Of a stretch of 64,000 nt of DNA, positions 16,849-26,061 are shown piece after piece. Position numbers and translations under genes: made by a program. This DNA is from Desulfotignum sp032250905 (GTDB lineage: Bacteria; Desulfobacterota; Desulfobacteria; Desulfobacterales; Desulfobacteraceae): assembly GCA_032250905.1 (NCBI GenBank), contig JAVVEQ010000011.1, positions 9,967 to 73,966 on the forward strand, in the 5' to 3' direction. The notes beneath the pieces were generated by a model that saw only the letters and a program-made list of their open reading frames with translations, was not told the origin of the DNA and searched no databases. How positions within the stretch are numbered: position 1 is the first letter of the stretch; every line of letters starts with the position of its first letter.

Positions 16849-17652
16849 ATGCTTTATTATCGTAAAACGGGTTCAGGGCCGTCTTTGATTCTGATCCATG
16901 GGCTTTTGGGATCGTGTGCCACCATGGGAGTGCTGGCAAGGGGGTTGTCCCGGCAGTTTGAGTCGCTGGCCGTGGATCTGCGGAATCACGGCCGGTCGTT
17001 TCATGCGCCCGGCATGAGCTATCCGGAGATGGCGGAAGACCTGGTCGGGTTCATGGATGCAGTGAACATGGATATCGCCGGGGTGGTCGGCCATTCCATG
17101 GGCGGAAAATGTGCCATGCAGCTGGCCATGGACTTTCCGGACAGGGTGGCGGGCCTGGTGGTCCTGGATATGGCTTCCAGAGCGTATGAACCGGTATGGG
17201 AGCCATATGTCCGTGCCATGATTGACCTGGAGCCGGCATCGTTGACCCGCCGGGATCAGGCCGATCGGATTCTGGCAGAAAAATTTCCGGACAAGGCATT
17301 CCGGGGATTTCTGCTCCAGAACCTGAAACGGAGAAATGACGGCCGGTTTTTCTGGCGATCAGACCTTTCAACCATTTTGGCGGCCATGCCCGACATTTGT
17401 GCGCCCATATCGGGCCGGCCATGCCCGGGACCGGCCTTATTTATCCGGGGGGGGGCATCGGATTTTGTGACAGACAGTGACTGGGAAGAAATTCAGAGAC
17501 TGTTTCCGGCAGCGGAACTTAAAACCATTGCCAGGGCAGGTCATCTGATTCATCTGGAGCATCCGGATCTGATAACCGGGCTGCTGAGTGATTTTTTTCT
17601 AAAAATCTTTCAAGGAAAAGGCATGACTCATGACGGTTCACATCACCCATAA
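16849..17652 (+). CDS. Alpha/beta-hydrolase (esterase-like)
   Basis: A 267-residue cytoplasmic alpha/beta-fold hydrolase. The HGLLGS oxyanion motif is at about 19-24, the nucleophile elbow GHSMGG at about 83, the acid in GGASDFVTDSD, and the catalytic His in ARAGHLIHLEHP near residue 230. It resembles the YbfF/haloperoxidase-type esterases; the substrate is unknown. The ribosome-binding site is weak. The 3' end overlaps arfB by 23 bases, so the two are probably expressed together. Confidence 0.85.
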   Translation: MLYYRKTGSGPSLILIHGLLGSCATMGVLARGLSRQFESLAVDLRNHGRSFHAPGMSYPEMAEDLVGFMDAVNMDIAGVVGHSMGGKCAMQLAMDFPDRVAGLVVLDMASRAYEPVWEPYVRAMIDLEPASLTRRDQADRILAEKFPDKAFRGFLLQNLKRRNDGRFFWRSDLSTILAAMPDICAPISGRPCPGPALFIRGGASDFVTDSDWEEIQRLFPAAELKTIARAGHLIHLEHPDLITGLLSDFFLKIFQGKGMTHDGSHHP

Positions 17653-18055
17653 GATTCAGATACCGGATCACGAAATCCAGCTGGAAGCGATCCGTGCCCA
17701 GGGAGCGGGGGGACAGCATGTGAACAAAGTGGCCACAGCCATTCATCTGCGGTTCGATATCCCGGCTTCCAGCCTGCCCGAAGAGATCAAATCACGGCTG
17801 GTGGCCATGCAGGATCAGCGGATTACCAAGGATGGTGTGGTCGTCATCAAGGCACAGCAGTCCCGCAGCCAGGAAAAAAACCGAACCGATGCTGTCAAGC
17901 GGTTGCGTCAGCTGATTTTAAAGGCCATGGTCCGGCCCAAAAAACGGCGGCCCACCCGGGTGTCACGCGCTGCCCAAAAAAAGCGGCTGGAAAGTAAAAC
18001 CAGGCGGGGCCGGATAAAGCAGATGCGCCGATCTGTCGTGTCTGACCCAGAGTGA
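17630..18055 (+). CDS. arfB: Ribosome-rescue peptidyl-tRNA hydrolase ArfB (YaeJ)
   Basis: Releases stalled nascent chains on ribosomes lacking a stop codon. 141 residues: a RF-1-type catalytic domain with the GGQ motif in AQGAGGQHVNK (about 25-32), followed by a basic C-terminal tail (KKRRPTRVSRAAQKKRLESKTRRG) that in ArfB enters the empty mRNA channel. Length and tail match ArfB, not release factors 1/2. It overlaps the hydrolase gene. Confidence 0.92.
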   Translation: MTVHITHKIQIPDHEIQLEAIRAQGAGGQHVNKVATAIHLRFDIPASSLPEEIKSRLVAMQDQRITKDGVVVIKAQQSRSQEKNRTDAVKRLRQLILKAMVRPKKRRPTRVSRAAQKKRLESKTRRGRIKQMRRSVVSDPE

Positions 18056-18111
18056 CCATGGGTGAAACCCCGATTTACACAAAGGAAAACACGGATTTTC
18101 AGATTTGGTGC

Positions 18112-18140
18112 TTGACACTGCCGGCCATAAGTGATATTAA
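18112..18140 (+). promoter_or_regulatory. Sigma-70 promoter of tRNA-Pro
   Basis: A perfect -35 TTGACA at 18112-18117 and a -10 TATTAA at 18135-18140 with a 17-base spacer, placing the start about 13 bases before the mature tRNA. Confidence 0.8.
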
Positions 18141-18159
18141 GCCAGACTGATTTTTAATC

Positions 18160-18235
18160 GGGGCGTAGCGCAGTCTGGTAGCGCACTTGTCTGGGGGACA
18201 AGTGGTCGCAAGTTCAAATCTTGCCGTCCCGACCA
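18160..18235 (+). tRNA. tRNA-Pro (anticodon GGG)
   Basis: A 76-base cloverleaf with CCA encoded. Acceptor arms CGGGGCG/CGTCCCG (one G-U pair), D arm with GCGC-stem and TGGTA loop, anticodon stem CTTGT/ACAAG with loop CTGGGGG (anticodon GGG reads CCC), and T arm GCAAG-TTCAAAT-CTTGC. It has its own promoter and terminator. Confidence 0.97.
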
Positions 18236-18243
18236 TTGATAAT

Positions 18244-18280
18244 AAAGGCTTCTGGCGATTGAGTCAGAGGCCTTTTTTGC
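18244..18280 (+). terminator. Intrinsic terminator after tRNA-Pro
   Basis: Stem AAAGGCTTCTG pairs with CAGAGGCCTTT (one bulged base on each arm), followed by a T-run, nine bases after the tRNA CCA end. Confidence 0.8.
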
Positions 18281-18386
18281 TTTTAAACAGCTTGGGTTGA
18301 GCAATTTTTTGCTATCCGGGTTGTTTTTGTCAAGGCAAGGGTGTAGGGTAATCAAAAAATAGTGATTTATCCGTCAAAGAGCACAC

Positions 18387-18743
18387 ATGAGAGACAATTT
18401 TCAAGATAATCTGAAAAAAGAGTCACGTTCGGAAATCCGATATCCGGCTTCAGACAGTGCCAGTATTTCATTCAAACCTCCGGGAAGTCAATGGGAGTAT
18501 CACATCAAACTGCGAGATTTTTCGGCTTCCGGTCGGGGTCTTCTGGTCAAGGAAGACTCCGACCTTTTGAAATATATCCGGGTGGGGGATATTCTTTCCG
18601 TGAACTATCATGAAGATTCCGTTCCCCTGACTGCCCGGCCTCAGAGGGTAAAGGTCCGGCATATATCTTTTCCAGCCTCTGGAATGCCTGCCAAACACGT
18701 GATTGTCGGCTTATGTTTTTTTGAGCGGGAAGGAGAGCCATAG
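18387..18743 (+). CDS. PilZ-domain protein (c-di-GMP binding)
   Basis: 118 residues forming a lone PilZ domain: the N-terminal RSEIRYP matches the RxxxR motif, and DFSASGRGLLV matches (D/N)xSxxG, both needed for c-di-GMP binding. A conserved Cys-Phe-Phe near the end closes the barrel. No enzymatic or DNA-binding part is attached, so it is probably an adaptor that changes partner binding with c-di-GMP. No GGDEF or EAL gene is near, so its target is unknown. Confidence 0.85.
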   Translation: MRDNFQDNLKKESRSEIRYPASDSASISFKPPGSQWEYHIKLRDFSASGRGLLVKEDSDLLKYIRVGDILSVNYHEDSVPLTARPQRVKVRHISFPASGMPAKHVIVGLCFFEREGEP

Positions 18744-18934
18744 TTCAGATTTTCCCGTCCAAATCCTGGTAGAACGCCGGTATCTGAAAATCACTAAACA
18801 AAACCGAAATCCCATAACCTGCGATACTGCGGCGATTTTCATCTTGACAATCCCGGTGGTTTTTATTAGGTCAATTTAGGTTGACAGGCGGAGTGACTGT
18901 CTTTTTGTGTAAACAATCAGGAGAGACTGCATAC

Positions 18935-20461
18935 ATGAAGGCGAATCAACTGGTACTGGTTTTACTGCTGACAGGATTTCTTGTTGTTCCGGCAACCCTG
19001 TTTTTATTTTCCGGCAGTCCTGATTTGTCACTGGTGCAGACCGTTCTTGCATCGGAACAGCCGGATACATCAGATCATGGCGCTGACGATACCCATTCCG
19101 GCAGTCAGAGTCACGGCCACCCGGACCTGGGAAAACTGCTGCCTCTGTATGCCTGTATTCCTTTTGCCTGCATGCTTCTCTCCATTGCGTTGCTGCCTCT
19201 GGTGGCCGGTACGTTCTGGCACCATCATTTCGGCAAGATCTCTGCGTTCTGGGCCGCCTCGCTGGCGATTCCATTTGTGGCGGTATATAAAGGAGATGCG
19301 GTATATGAAATTCTTCATATCATTCTGGCGGATTATGTACCGTTCATCATTCTGCTGTGGGCACTGTTCACCGTGTCGGGCGGGATTCTGTTGAAAGGCA
19401 CACTGCGGGGAACGCCCGTCGTGAATACCGGCATGATCCTTCTGGGAACGATTCTGGCTTCATGGATGGGAACCACCGGGGCCGCCATGCTGATGATCCG
19501 GCCGTTTCTGCGGGCCAATGACTTCAGGAAAAATCGGACCTTCATGGTGGTGTTCTTCATCTTTCTTGTGGCCAATGTGGGGGGATCCCTGACCCCGCTG
19601 GGGGACCCCCCCCTGTTTCTGGGGTTTCTGCACGGGGTGAGCTTTTTCTGGACTTTGAATATTGCTCCGCACATGCTGGTGGTGAGTACAACCCTGCTGG
19701 TGATCTATTTTTTTCTGGATTCCTGGCATTTCAAAAAAGAAGGGGCCGTGGTCCCGGATGACGGAGAAAAACAGCCGTTGCGCCTGGTGGGGACCTATAA
19801 TTTCATCTTTCTGGGGGGGATTGTGGGGGCCGTGCTCATGAGCGGTGTCCTGGAAATAGGTGAGATCAATACCCTGGGCGTGCACCGGGCGGTTCAGGAC
19901 TGGCTCCGGGATATCAGCCTCATTGTGCTGGGGGTGCTGTCGTTGTGGGCGACTCCCTGGACATTGCGGGAGGAAAACGAGTTTTCGTGGTTCCCCATCA
20001 TTGAGGTGGCGTATCTGTTTATAGGGATCTTTATCACCATGATTCCCTGTCTACTGCTGCTCAAGGCCGGTCCGGACGGTGCATTCGCTTTTCTGATCGA
20101 GGCGGTCAAAGAACCGTTTCATTATTTCTGGGTCACCGGCATACTGTCTGCGTTCCTGGACAACGCGCCCACCTATCTGACCTTTTTCAACACGGCTTTG
20201 GGCAGTTTTTATTCCGGCATGCCGGAAGCCGCTTCCGTGCCACTGCTGATGACCGACCGGATGATTTACCTGCAGGCCATTTCCACCGGGGCTGTGTTCT
20301 TCGGGGCGGTCAGTTATATCGGTAACGCGCCCAATTTCATGGTCCGGTCCATTGCTGCGGAATCCGGTACGACCATGCCCAGTTTTTTCGGGTATATCCT
20401 CAAATATTCCCTGGTGTTCCTGATTCCCTCTTTTGTGATCGTCACCCTGATTTTTTTCTAA
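18935..20461 (+). CDS. Sodium:proton antiporter of the NhaD/ArsB (ion transporter) superfamily
   Basis: 508 residues from the ATG at 18935 (AGGAGA site upstream). A hydrophobic N-terminal segment is followed by a His-rich external loop (DHGADDTHSGSQSHGHPD), then about eleven TM helices. It carries the features of the ion-transporter superfamily, such as GTTGAAMLMIRPFLRAN and GGSLTPLGDPPLFLGFLHG, with a repeat-related FLDNAPTYLTFFN in the second half. These match the NhaD/UIT type and make Na+/H+ exchange likely, although substrate is inferred. Nineteen bases downstream starts a sensor kinase, and the Mrp antiporter cluster lies 6 kb further on. Confidence 0.75.
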   Translation: MKANQLVLVLLLTGFLVVPATLFLFSGSPDLSLVQTVLASEQPDTSDHGADDTHSGSQSHGHPDLGKLLPLYACIPFACMLLSIALLPLVAGTFWHHHFGKISAFWAASLAIPFVAVYKGDAVYEILHIILADYVPFIILLWALFTVSGGILLKGTLRGTPVVNTGMILLGTILASWMGTTGAAMLMIRPFLRANDFRKNRTFMVVFFIFLVANVGGSLTPLGDPPLFLGFLHGVSFFWTLNIAPHMLVVSTTLLVIYFFLDSWHFKKEGAVVPDDGEKQPLRLVGTYNFIFLGGIVGAVLMSGVLEIGEINTLGVHRAVQDWLRDISLIVLGVLSLWATPWTLREENEFSWFPIIEVAYLFIGIFITMIPCLLLLKAGPDGAFAFLIEAVKEPFHYFWVTGILSAFLDNAPTYLTFFNTALGSFYSGMPEAASVPLLMTDRMIYLQAISTGAVFFGAVSYIGNAPNFMVRSIAAESGTTMPSFFGYILKYSLVFLIPSFVIVTLIFF

Positions 20462-20480
20462 TGTTCAATGAGGGGGTGCC

Positions 20481-22544
20481 ATGTATTTTGATTTAAAGGG
20501 ATTGAAACTGGCCATCATCGGCGGCGGAGACCCCTGTTGTGAAATTCTGGACCGGTTTTCCGGGCCCGATCTCAAACATTTTAATATCCAGGTGCTCATG
20601 GTGGCGGATACCATTGAAATTTCCAGAGGGATCATCCGGGCAAGGGAATTGAATATTCTCACCACCAAAGATTATCATGAAGTATGCAAACTGTCCGGTC
20701 TGAATCTGATACTTAAACTGAAAAACGATGACCTGCTGTCCTGTATTCTGGAAAAGGTGAATACGGAACGGGTGAGTATTATCGATTTAGACACCTATGG
20801 GGCCATGTCTTTTATTCATTTTCTGAAAACCGAAGAGGAAAAGATCCGGATTCGAAAACGGCTTGAAGCTGAGGATCTGGAAAAAGAGGCGATAGCGGAT
20901 CTGTTTGAACAGTTTTCACGCAGCATCAATGAGATTGCGGAAAACCGCATTTCCTTTCTGGAACAGGAAAGGCAGGATCTGCGGAAAATTGAAAAAGAGT
21001 TGAATCAGATCATTCAGGGCAGCATGATCCCCACCTTTATTATCAACAACGAACATATTATCACCCACTGGAATACAGCCTGTGAGGAACTCACCGGGTA
21101 TCCGGCCTACAAACTGGTGGGAACGGATCGGCAGTGGGTACCCTTTCGGTCAGCCAAACGCCCCACCCTGGCAGATATGGTGGTGGACCAGACCAGCGAT
21201 GAGATAGTGCAGAAATTTTACGGAAATGCCTGGCGAAAGTGCAAGATCATCAACGGGGCTTATGAGGCGGAGGAGTTCTTCCCCCATATGGGATCAGACG
21301 GAAAATGGATATTTTTTACAGCTGCTCCCATCAAATCCCCGGATGGTAAAATAATCGGCGCAATTCAGACATTGAGAGATCGAACAGAGGATAAAAAGGT
21401 CCAGGCGGAAATCGAACTTCAGGATCTAAAACTGGCCAAACTGCATGATAAAAATCGGAAATCAGAAGAAAAATACCGAGCATTGTTCAATGAAAATCCC
21501 AACCCCATTTTCATCATAGACAGCATGAACTTTGAGATTCTGGACGTGAACCACCGGGTTCTGGAAGCTTACGGATATGACAAATCCGAACTTCTGGGGA
21601 CCTCGTTTCTGGAAATTGGGGAAAAAAACGATGATATCCTTCGACAGGATATGCTGAATCTGCCCCAGGGCGGGTCGGTCCTTTTTACCAAAAAACGGCA
21701 TTACCGAAAAAGCGCGCAGGCATTTTTTGTCAACATCAAGGTGGTCAAGGTGATGTTCAGCCAGCGGGTGGTGCTCATTGCATCCACCACGGATATGACC
21801 GAAAGCGTGGAAAAGGAAACCCAGCTGATCCAGGCCGGCAAACTGGCGACTTTGGGCACCATGGCCGCAGGAATGGCCCATGAGATCAACCAGCCGTTGA
21901 ACGTGATCCAGATCTGTGCGGACCTGATTCAGAAAATGGTAAAAAAGGGCGTGACGATTCCGGACGACGATCTGCTGAACATGAGCAGGGATATCATAGA
22001 AAACGTGGCACGGGCCGCCGGCGTGATTAAACATGTGAGAGATTTTGCCAGACAGTCGGAACGGGATCTCAAAAAACTCAACATCAACGATCCCATCCGG
22101 GATGTGTTCAAGGTGCTGGGACATCAGCTCGCGGTACACTCCATCGAAGTTGTGCTGGATCTGGATGAACATCTGCCGGAGGTCCGGGCCGAGCATAACC
22201 GTCTGGAACAGGTGTTCATCAACCTGGTGACCAATGCCATCGATGCCATGGATGAGAAATCCGCCCGGGCCGGGGGTCCGGTGGAAAAAACCTTGACCAT
22301 CAAAACCTATGCTGAGAACGGCCATGTGGTCGCGACCGTGTCCGACACAGGCACCGGGATGAACGAGGAGGTTAAACACAAATTGTTTGAACCGTTTTTC
22401 ACCACCAAGGACACGGGCAAAGGGACCGGTCTGGGCACCAGCATCAGTTTCGGGATAATCCAGGATTACAACGGTACCATCAATGTCAAAACCGAAGAGG
22501 GACAGGGATCGTGCTTCACGGTCCGTTTCCCTGTTGCCGGTTGA
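20481..22544 (+). CDS. Sensor histidine kinase with N-terminal Rossmann-like domain and PAS domains
   Basis: A 687-residue cytoplasmic kinase without TM helices. Residues 1-130 look like a dinucleotide-binding Rossmann fold (LKLAIIGGGDPC glycine loop, a second beta strand QVLMVAD, then LNILTTKDYHEV). A helical linker, PAS about 175-300 and PAS about 330-440 follow, then HisKA with H-box AAGMAHEINQPLN and HATPase with DTGTGM and GKGTGLGTSI. It follows the antiporter by 19 bases and precedes the REC-kinase by 12, all one operon. NAD(P)/redox sensing is a reasonable inference but the ligand is not shown. Confidence 0.85.
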   Translation: MYFDLKGLKLAIIGGGDPCCEILDRFSGPDLKHFNIQVLMVADTIEISRGIIRARELNILTTKDYHEVCKLSGLNLILKLKNDDLLSCILEKVNTERVSIIDLDTYGAMSFIHFLKTEEEKIRIRKRLEAEDLEKEAIADLFEQFSRSINEIAENRISFLEQERQDLRKIEKELNQIIQGSMIPTFIINNEHIITHWNTACEELTGYPAYKLVGTDRQWVPFRSAKRPTLADMVVDQTSDEIVQKFYGNAWRKCKIINGAYEAEEFFPHMGSDGKWIFFTAAPIKSPDGKIIGAIQTLRDRTEDKKVQAEIELQDLKLAKLHDKNRKSEEKYRALFNENPNPIFIIDSMNFEILDVNHRVLEAYGYDKSELLGTSFLEIGEKNDDILRQDMLNLPQGGSVLFTKKRHYRKSAQAFFVNIKVVKVMFSQRVVLIASTTDMTESVEKETQLIQAGKLATLGTMAAGMAHEINQPLNVIQICADLIQKMVKKGVTIPDDDLLNMSRDIIENVARAAGVIKHVRDFARQSERDLKKLNINDPIRDVFKVLGHQLAVHSIEVVLDLDEHLPEVRAEHNRLEQVFINLVTNAIDAMDEKSARAGGPVEKTLTIKTYAENGHVVATVSDTGTGMNEEVKHKLFEPFFTTKDTGKGTGLGTSISFGIIQDYNGTINVKTEEGQGSCFTVRFPVAG

Positions 22545-22556
22545 GGGAACAGAACC

Positions 22557-24101
22557 ATGTCAGCCAGTAAAATATTGATTGTGGATGATGAACCGACCAT
22601 TGTGCGGCTGTTGGATATGTCTCTGAAAAGCGACGGATATGACACCTGTACGGCAGTCAGCGGCAAGGAAGCGCTGGACGTGTTTGAAAAAGAATCACCG
22701 GACATTGTGGTGACCGACATCAAAATGCCGGGCATGGATGGTCTGGAACTGCTCAAAAAAATCAAGGAACTGGACCCGGACAAGGAAGTGATCATTGTCA
22801 CAGGACATGGAGATATCGATTCCACCATCACGGCCCTGCAATACGGGGCCAGTGATTTTATCAACAAACCGGTCCGGGATGAGGCACTGGCCATCGCCCT
22901 GGACCGGGCGGAAAGCAAAATACGCATCCGGGAACAGCTGGCCGCCTACACCCACAACCTGGAAGAAAAAGTGGCGGAAGCCACCATGGAAATCCGGCGT
23001 AAATCCAATTTTCAGCGGTTGCTCATTCACAGCAGCCATGATGCTATTGTCGCGTTTGATCATGACTGGCAGATTGTGGTATATAACCCGGAAGCGGCCC
23101 ACATGTTTGAGAAAAGAGCCAGAGACGTGCTGAACAAAATGACCATTGATAATCTGTATCCCCCTGAACTGGCCGCCTTTTTCAGAAAAGAGGCCAGGAA
23201 CGGGACGGATGACTCGGGAGAGATGCCCTGGAAAGAAATGATCCTGGAAACCCGGAATAAAAAGCAGATTCCGGTCAGATATGCCACCAGTGTGCTTCTT
23301 GAAAAAAAGGAATTCATGGGTATCGTCAATTTTTTTCAGGACCTGACGGAGATCAAACGCCTGGAAAGGGAGTTGATCCAGTCTGAACGCATGGCAGCCA
23401 TCGGTCAGACCGTTTCCGGGTTGGCCCATTATGTGAAAAATATCCTGATCGGACTGAAAGGCGGCAGTTATGTCGTGGATGTGGGATTTCAGAACGACAA
23501 CATGGAAAAGATCAAAACCGGATGGCAGACCATCCAGAAAAATATTGAACGGGTGGCAAACCTGACCCAGGACATGCTCACCTATTCCAAGGAGCGGACA
23601 CCCGAGGGTGAACTGTGTGATCCCAATGACATTGTGTCGGAAATCAAAAACCTGGTAGTGGATTTTGCCAGAGCCAACGATATTGAAATCATCACCCGGT
23701 GTGACCCGGATTTGGGACAAATGTGGCTGGATCCCCGAACCGTTCACCGGTCTCTGCTGAACCTGGTGAACAATGCCATGGACGCCTGCCTGGAGGAGGA
23801 AGATCCGGACCGGCGGTTTAAAGTGGAGATTCGAACCGGAAAAACCGGACAGGGTGCGGCAGTGTTCGAGATTGAAGACAACGGATGCGGTATGGATGAA
23901 GCGACCCGATCCAAGCTGTTTACCCCCATGTTCAGTTCCAAAGGAGGGAAAGGAACCGGTATGGGGCTGATGGTGACAAAAAAACTGGTGGAAGAGCACC
24001 AGGGTACCATTGACATTGATACCCGTTTGGGGTATGGGTCTGTGTTTACCATGACGCTGCCTGAAAGGCCCCAAACAGGCCGGGATGAAAATGACAAGTA
24101 A
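22557..24101 (+). CDS. REC-PAS-histidine kinase hybrid
   Basis: 514 residues: receiver about 1-120 (Asp54 in VVTDIKMPGMDG), coiled-coil linker, PAS about 150-270, a kinase core with the atypical H-box SGLAHYVKNILIGLKGG, and HATPase (EIEDNGCGM, GKGTGMGL). The HYVKN form is seen in a subgroup of kinases that sit in relays; here it would take phosphate from, or be tuned by, the preceding kinase through its receiver. It is in an operon with neighbours on both sides (12 and 11 bases). Confidence 0.88.
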   Translation: MSASKILIVDDEPTIVRLLDMSLKSDGYDTCTAVSGKEALDVFEKESPDIVVTDIKMPGMDGLELLKKIKELDPDKEVIIVTGHGDIDSTITALQYGASDFINKPVRDEALAIALDRAESKIRIREQLAAYTHNLEEKVAEATMEIRRKSNFQRLLIHSSHDAIVAFDHDWQIVVYNPEAAHMFEKRARDVLNKMTIDNLYPPELAAFFRKEARNGTDDSGEMPWKEMILETRNKKQIPVRYATSVLLEKKEFMGIVNFFQDLTEIKRLERELIQSERMAAIGQTVSGLAHYVKNILIGLKGGSYVVDVGFQNDNMEKIKTGWQTIQKNIERVANLTQDMLTYSKERTPEGELCDPNDIVSEIKNLVVDFARANDIEIITRCDPDLGQMWLDPRTVHRSLLNLVNNAMDACLEEEDPDRRFKVEIRTGKTGQGAAVFEIEDNGCGMDEATRSKLFTPMFSSKGGKGTGMGLMVTKKLVEEHQGTIDIDTRLGYGSVFTMTLPERPQTGRDENDK

Positions 24102-24112
24102 AGAGGTGTGAT

Positions 24113-24505
24113 ATGGGCAAAAAAATACTGGTGGTTGACGATGACCCGGATGTGAGATCATTTGTTGTCACGGTTCTGGAAGAAAATCAGTATACCCCTC
24201 TGGTGGCGTGTGATGGTGTGGAAGGTCTGGAGGTCATTCAAAAAGAGATGCCCGATCTGGTGATTCTGGATGTGCTCATGCCCCGGGGAAGCGGGATCCG
24301 CCTGTATCGTCACCTGAAAACAGAGGATACCTTGAAAGCCATCCCGGTGATCATGTTCACCGGCATCGCTCTTCGTTCTTTTCTTAAATCCCAGAAAGCC
24401 CTGGAAGAGTTCAAGGGAGAAACCGTGCCGGAACCCGACATTTATCTGGAAAAGCCTGTGGAGCCCCAGGAACTGGTGGATGCCATAAGAAAAAAACTTG
24501 ACTGA
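24113..24505 (+). CDS. Single-domain response regulator
   Basis: 130 residues, one CheY-like receiver with acid pocket Asp9-Asp11, phospho-acceptor Asp53 (ILDVLMPRGSG), Thr in MFTGIAL and Lys in YLEKPVEP. The long insertion before the Lys (FLKSQKALEEFKGETV) is characteristic of a subgroup. No output domain: a shuttle or partner-switch receiver for the two upstream kinases (11-base gap). Confidence 0.9.
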   Translation: MGKKILVVDDDPDVRSFVVTVLEENQYTPLVACDGVEGLEVIQKEMPDLVILDVLMPRGSGIRLYRHLKTEDTLKAIPVIMFTGIALRSFLKSQKALEEFKGETVPEPDIYLEKPVEPQELVDAIRKKLD

Positions 24506-24570
24506 TCTGAGGATCTTCAGACGGCATAACAGCTTCCGGCAGTTCCAGGAAGGCTGAGGCAGGAGGTTTC

Positions 24571-25446
24571 ATGAAAATAAGAAAACTGTTGTTTGTGACC
24601 AAATTTGAAAGCCTGTGCTATGACGCATTGCATTCACTTCTGGAGTTGAGAAAATCCGGACTGGAACATGTGGTGTTTCTGAACGTGATCGAACGTGACA
24701 AAGTGTCCATGCGAAGAGGCAAAGGATATGCCAGGGAAGACGCGGTCCGTCTCAAGGAAACTGCCAACATCCGTTTCATCGACTGGGCTGAGAATCTGTT
24801 TGAAATGGGCATGGAAGTCGGGGCCTATATTGAGGTGTCGTCCCTGATCCCGAAAATTCTGGATGTAGTGGAAAAGGAAAACCCCGACCTCATTGTCATT
24901 GGCCGGTCCCAGAAAGGGAAGCTGGAACAGCTGTATTCCAGGTCTGACATTACGGAATTGACGCGCCGGTCTCCTGTACCTATCCTGGTATTCAAGCATC
25001 TTGCCGAAGACCATATGGTGCCGGTAAAACTGTTTGAACGGACTCTGTTTGCCACATCCTGGTCCAACAGCAGTGAAAAGGCGGTCGCCTGCCTCAAAGA
25101 ACTGGGTGAAGTGATCGGAGAACTGCACCTGATGCATGTGGTGGACGAAGATGACCTGAAATCCACGGATACCCATGATGTTCAGGCCGTGCGGAAAAAA
25201 GAACGGAACCGCCTGGAAGATTTGTGCGACGAATTCGAAGAAAAAGGCATATCGGCCAGACCCCATGTTTATGTGGGCGATCCGGAGACCGAAATCCTGA
25301 AGGCAGCCAGGGAATATCAGGCTACCCTGGTCGTGCTGGGTTTCAGTGACAGAACCGCCCTGGCCGAGCGGTGGCTGGGGTCGATATCCAGGAATATTGC
25401 GGATAAATCCATTTTCCCGTGCCTGTTGTTTCCGGTGAAAAAATAA
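24571..25446 (+). CDS. Universal stress protein with two Usp domains
   Basis: 291 residues, tandem UspA-type domains at about 1-145 and 150-290. A good AGGAGG ribosome site precedes the ATG. The first domain has VIGRSQKGKLEQL and the second VVLGFSDRT, both only partial matches to the G-2x-G-9x-G(S/T) ATP-binding motif, so nucleotide binding is uncertain. Between the signalling genes and the Mrp cluster it fits a stress-response unit. Confidence 0.85.
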   Translation: MKIRKLLFVTKFESLCYDALHSLLELRKSGLEHVVFLNVIERDKVSMRRGKGYAREDAVRLKETANIRFIDWAENLFEMGMEVGAYIEVSSLIPKILDVVEKENPDLIVIGRSQKGKLEQLYSRSDITELTRRSPVPILVFKHLAEDHMVPVKLFERTLFATSWSNSSEKAVACLKELGEVIGELHLMHVVDEDDLKSTDTHDVQAVRKKERNRLEDLCDEFEEKGISARPHVYVGDPETEILKAAREYQATLVVLGFSDRTALAERWLGSISRNIADKSIFPCLLFPVKK

Positions 25447-25476
25447 TGTGTATCAACCGATGTCAGTGGACTGAAA

Positions 25477-25941
25477 ATGAAACTTTTATTTATAGATGAT
25501 GAACAGACCTTTCTGAAGTACCTGGGCAAACGGATGACTCTGGAAGGGTTTGAGGTGACAACGACATTTTCCGGTGAGGAAGGGGTGGGGGCCGCCGCCA
25601 GAGAATCCTTTGACGTGGCGGTAGTGGATTTACAGATGCCCGGTATTGACGGCATCGAAGTGCAGAAACTGCTCAAGGACCTGCAGCCGGATCTGCCCTG
25701 TATCGTTCTGACCGGTCATGGCAGTGTGGAAAACGCCCTGGAGAGCGGCAAATACAACGCTTTCAAATTTTTGTCCAAACCTGTGGATATGGACACACTG
25801 ATCGCAACCATACATGCGGCCTACGGACATCGCATGAAAAATCAATCTGCCACCGGTGCACCGGATCAGACAGCCTCGACCAAAGGTCCAGTGTCCAAAC
25901 TGTTTCACAAATTCCGCAAACTTTACGGGGTGCAAAAATAA
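25477..25941 (+). CDS. Single-domain response regulator with short C-terminal tail
   Basis: 154 residues: receiver with phospho-acceptor Asp51 (VVDLQMPGIDG), LTGHGS and KPVDMD with the conserved Lys, then a 30-residue basic tail (KLFHKFRKLYGVQK). No known output domain. It starts 30 bases after the Usp gene and stands 120 bases before the Mrp cluster. The gap to mrpE carries a small palindrome (CGTATCGGTACG-like) but no clear promoter. Confidence 0.88.
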   Translation: MKLLFIDDEQTFLKYLGKRMTLEGFEVTTTFSGEEGVGAAARESFDVAVVDLQMPGIDGIEVQKLLKDLQPDLPCIVLTGHGSVENALESGKYNAFKFLSKPVDMDTLIATIHAAYGHRMKNQSATGAPDQTASTKGPVSKLFHKFRKLYGVQK

Positions 25942-26061
25942 GGTTCCATTCGTCCGGTTGTTCTTTTACGAATGTTTTCCTGACGTATCGGTACGTGAAA
26001 AAATGGGTGCAGGAAAAAACTGCCTGTAACAGAAAGGATGTCGAAAGGGGGAAAATAGGGG

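Noticed and set aside
18137..18355. 72-residue reading frame on the minus strand
   Set aside because: It is the complement of tRNA-Pro and its terminator; its QDLNLRPLVPQTSALPDCATP text is the well-known false protein of tRNA-Pro genes.
22695..24161. 488-residue reading frame antisense to the REC-PAS-kinase gene
   Set aside because: Lies wholly opposite a gene with clear kinase motifs; His/Gln/Pro-rich text without any domain, no ribosome site.
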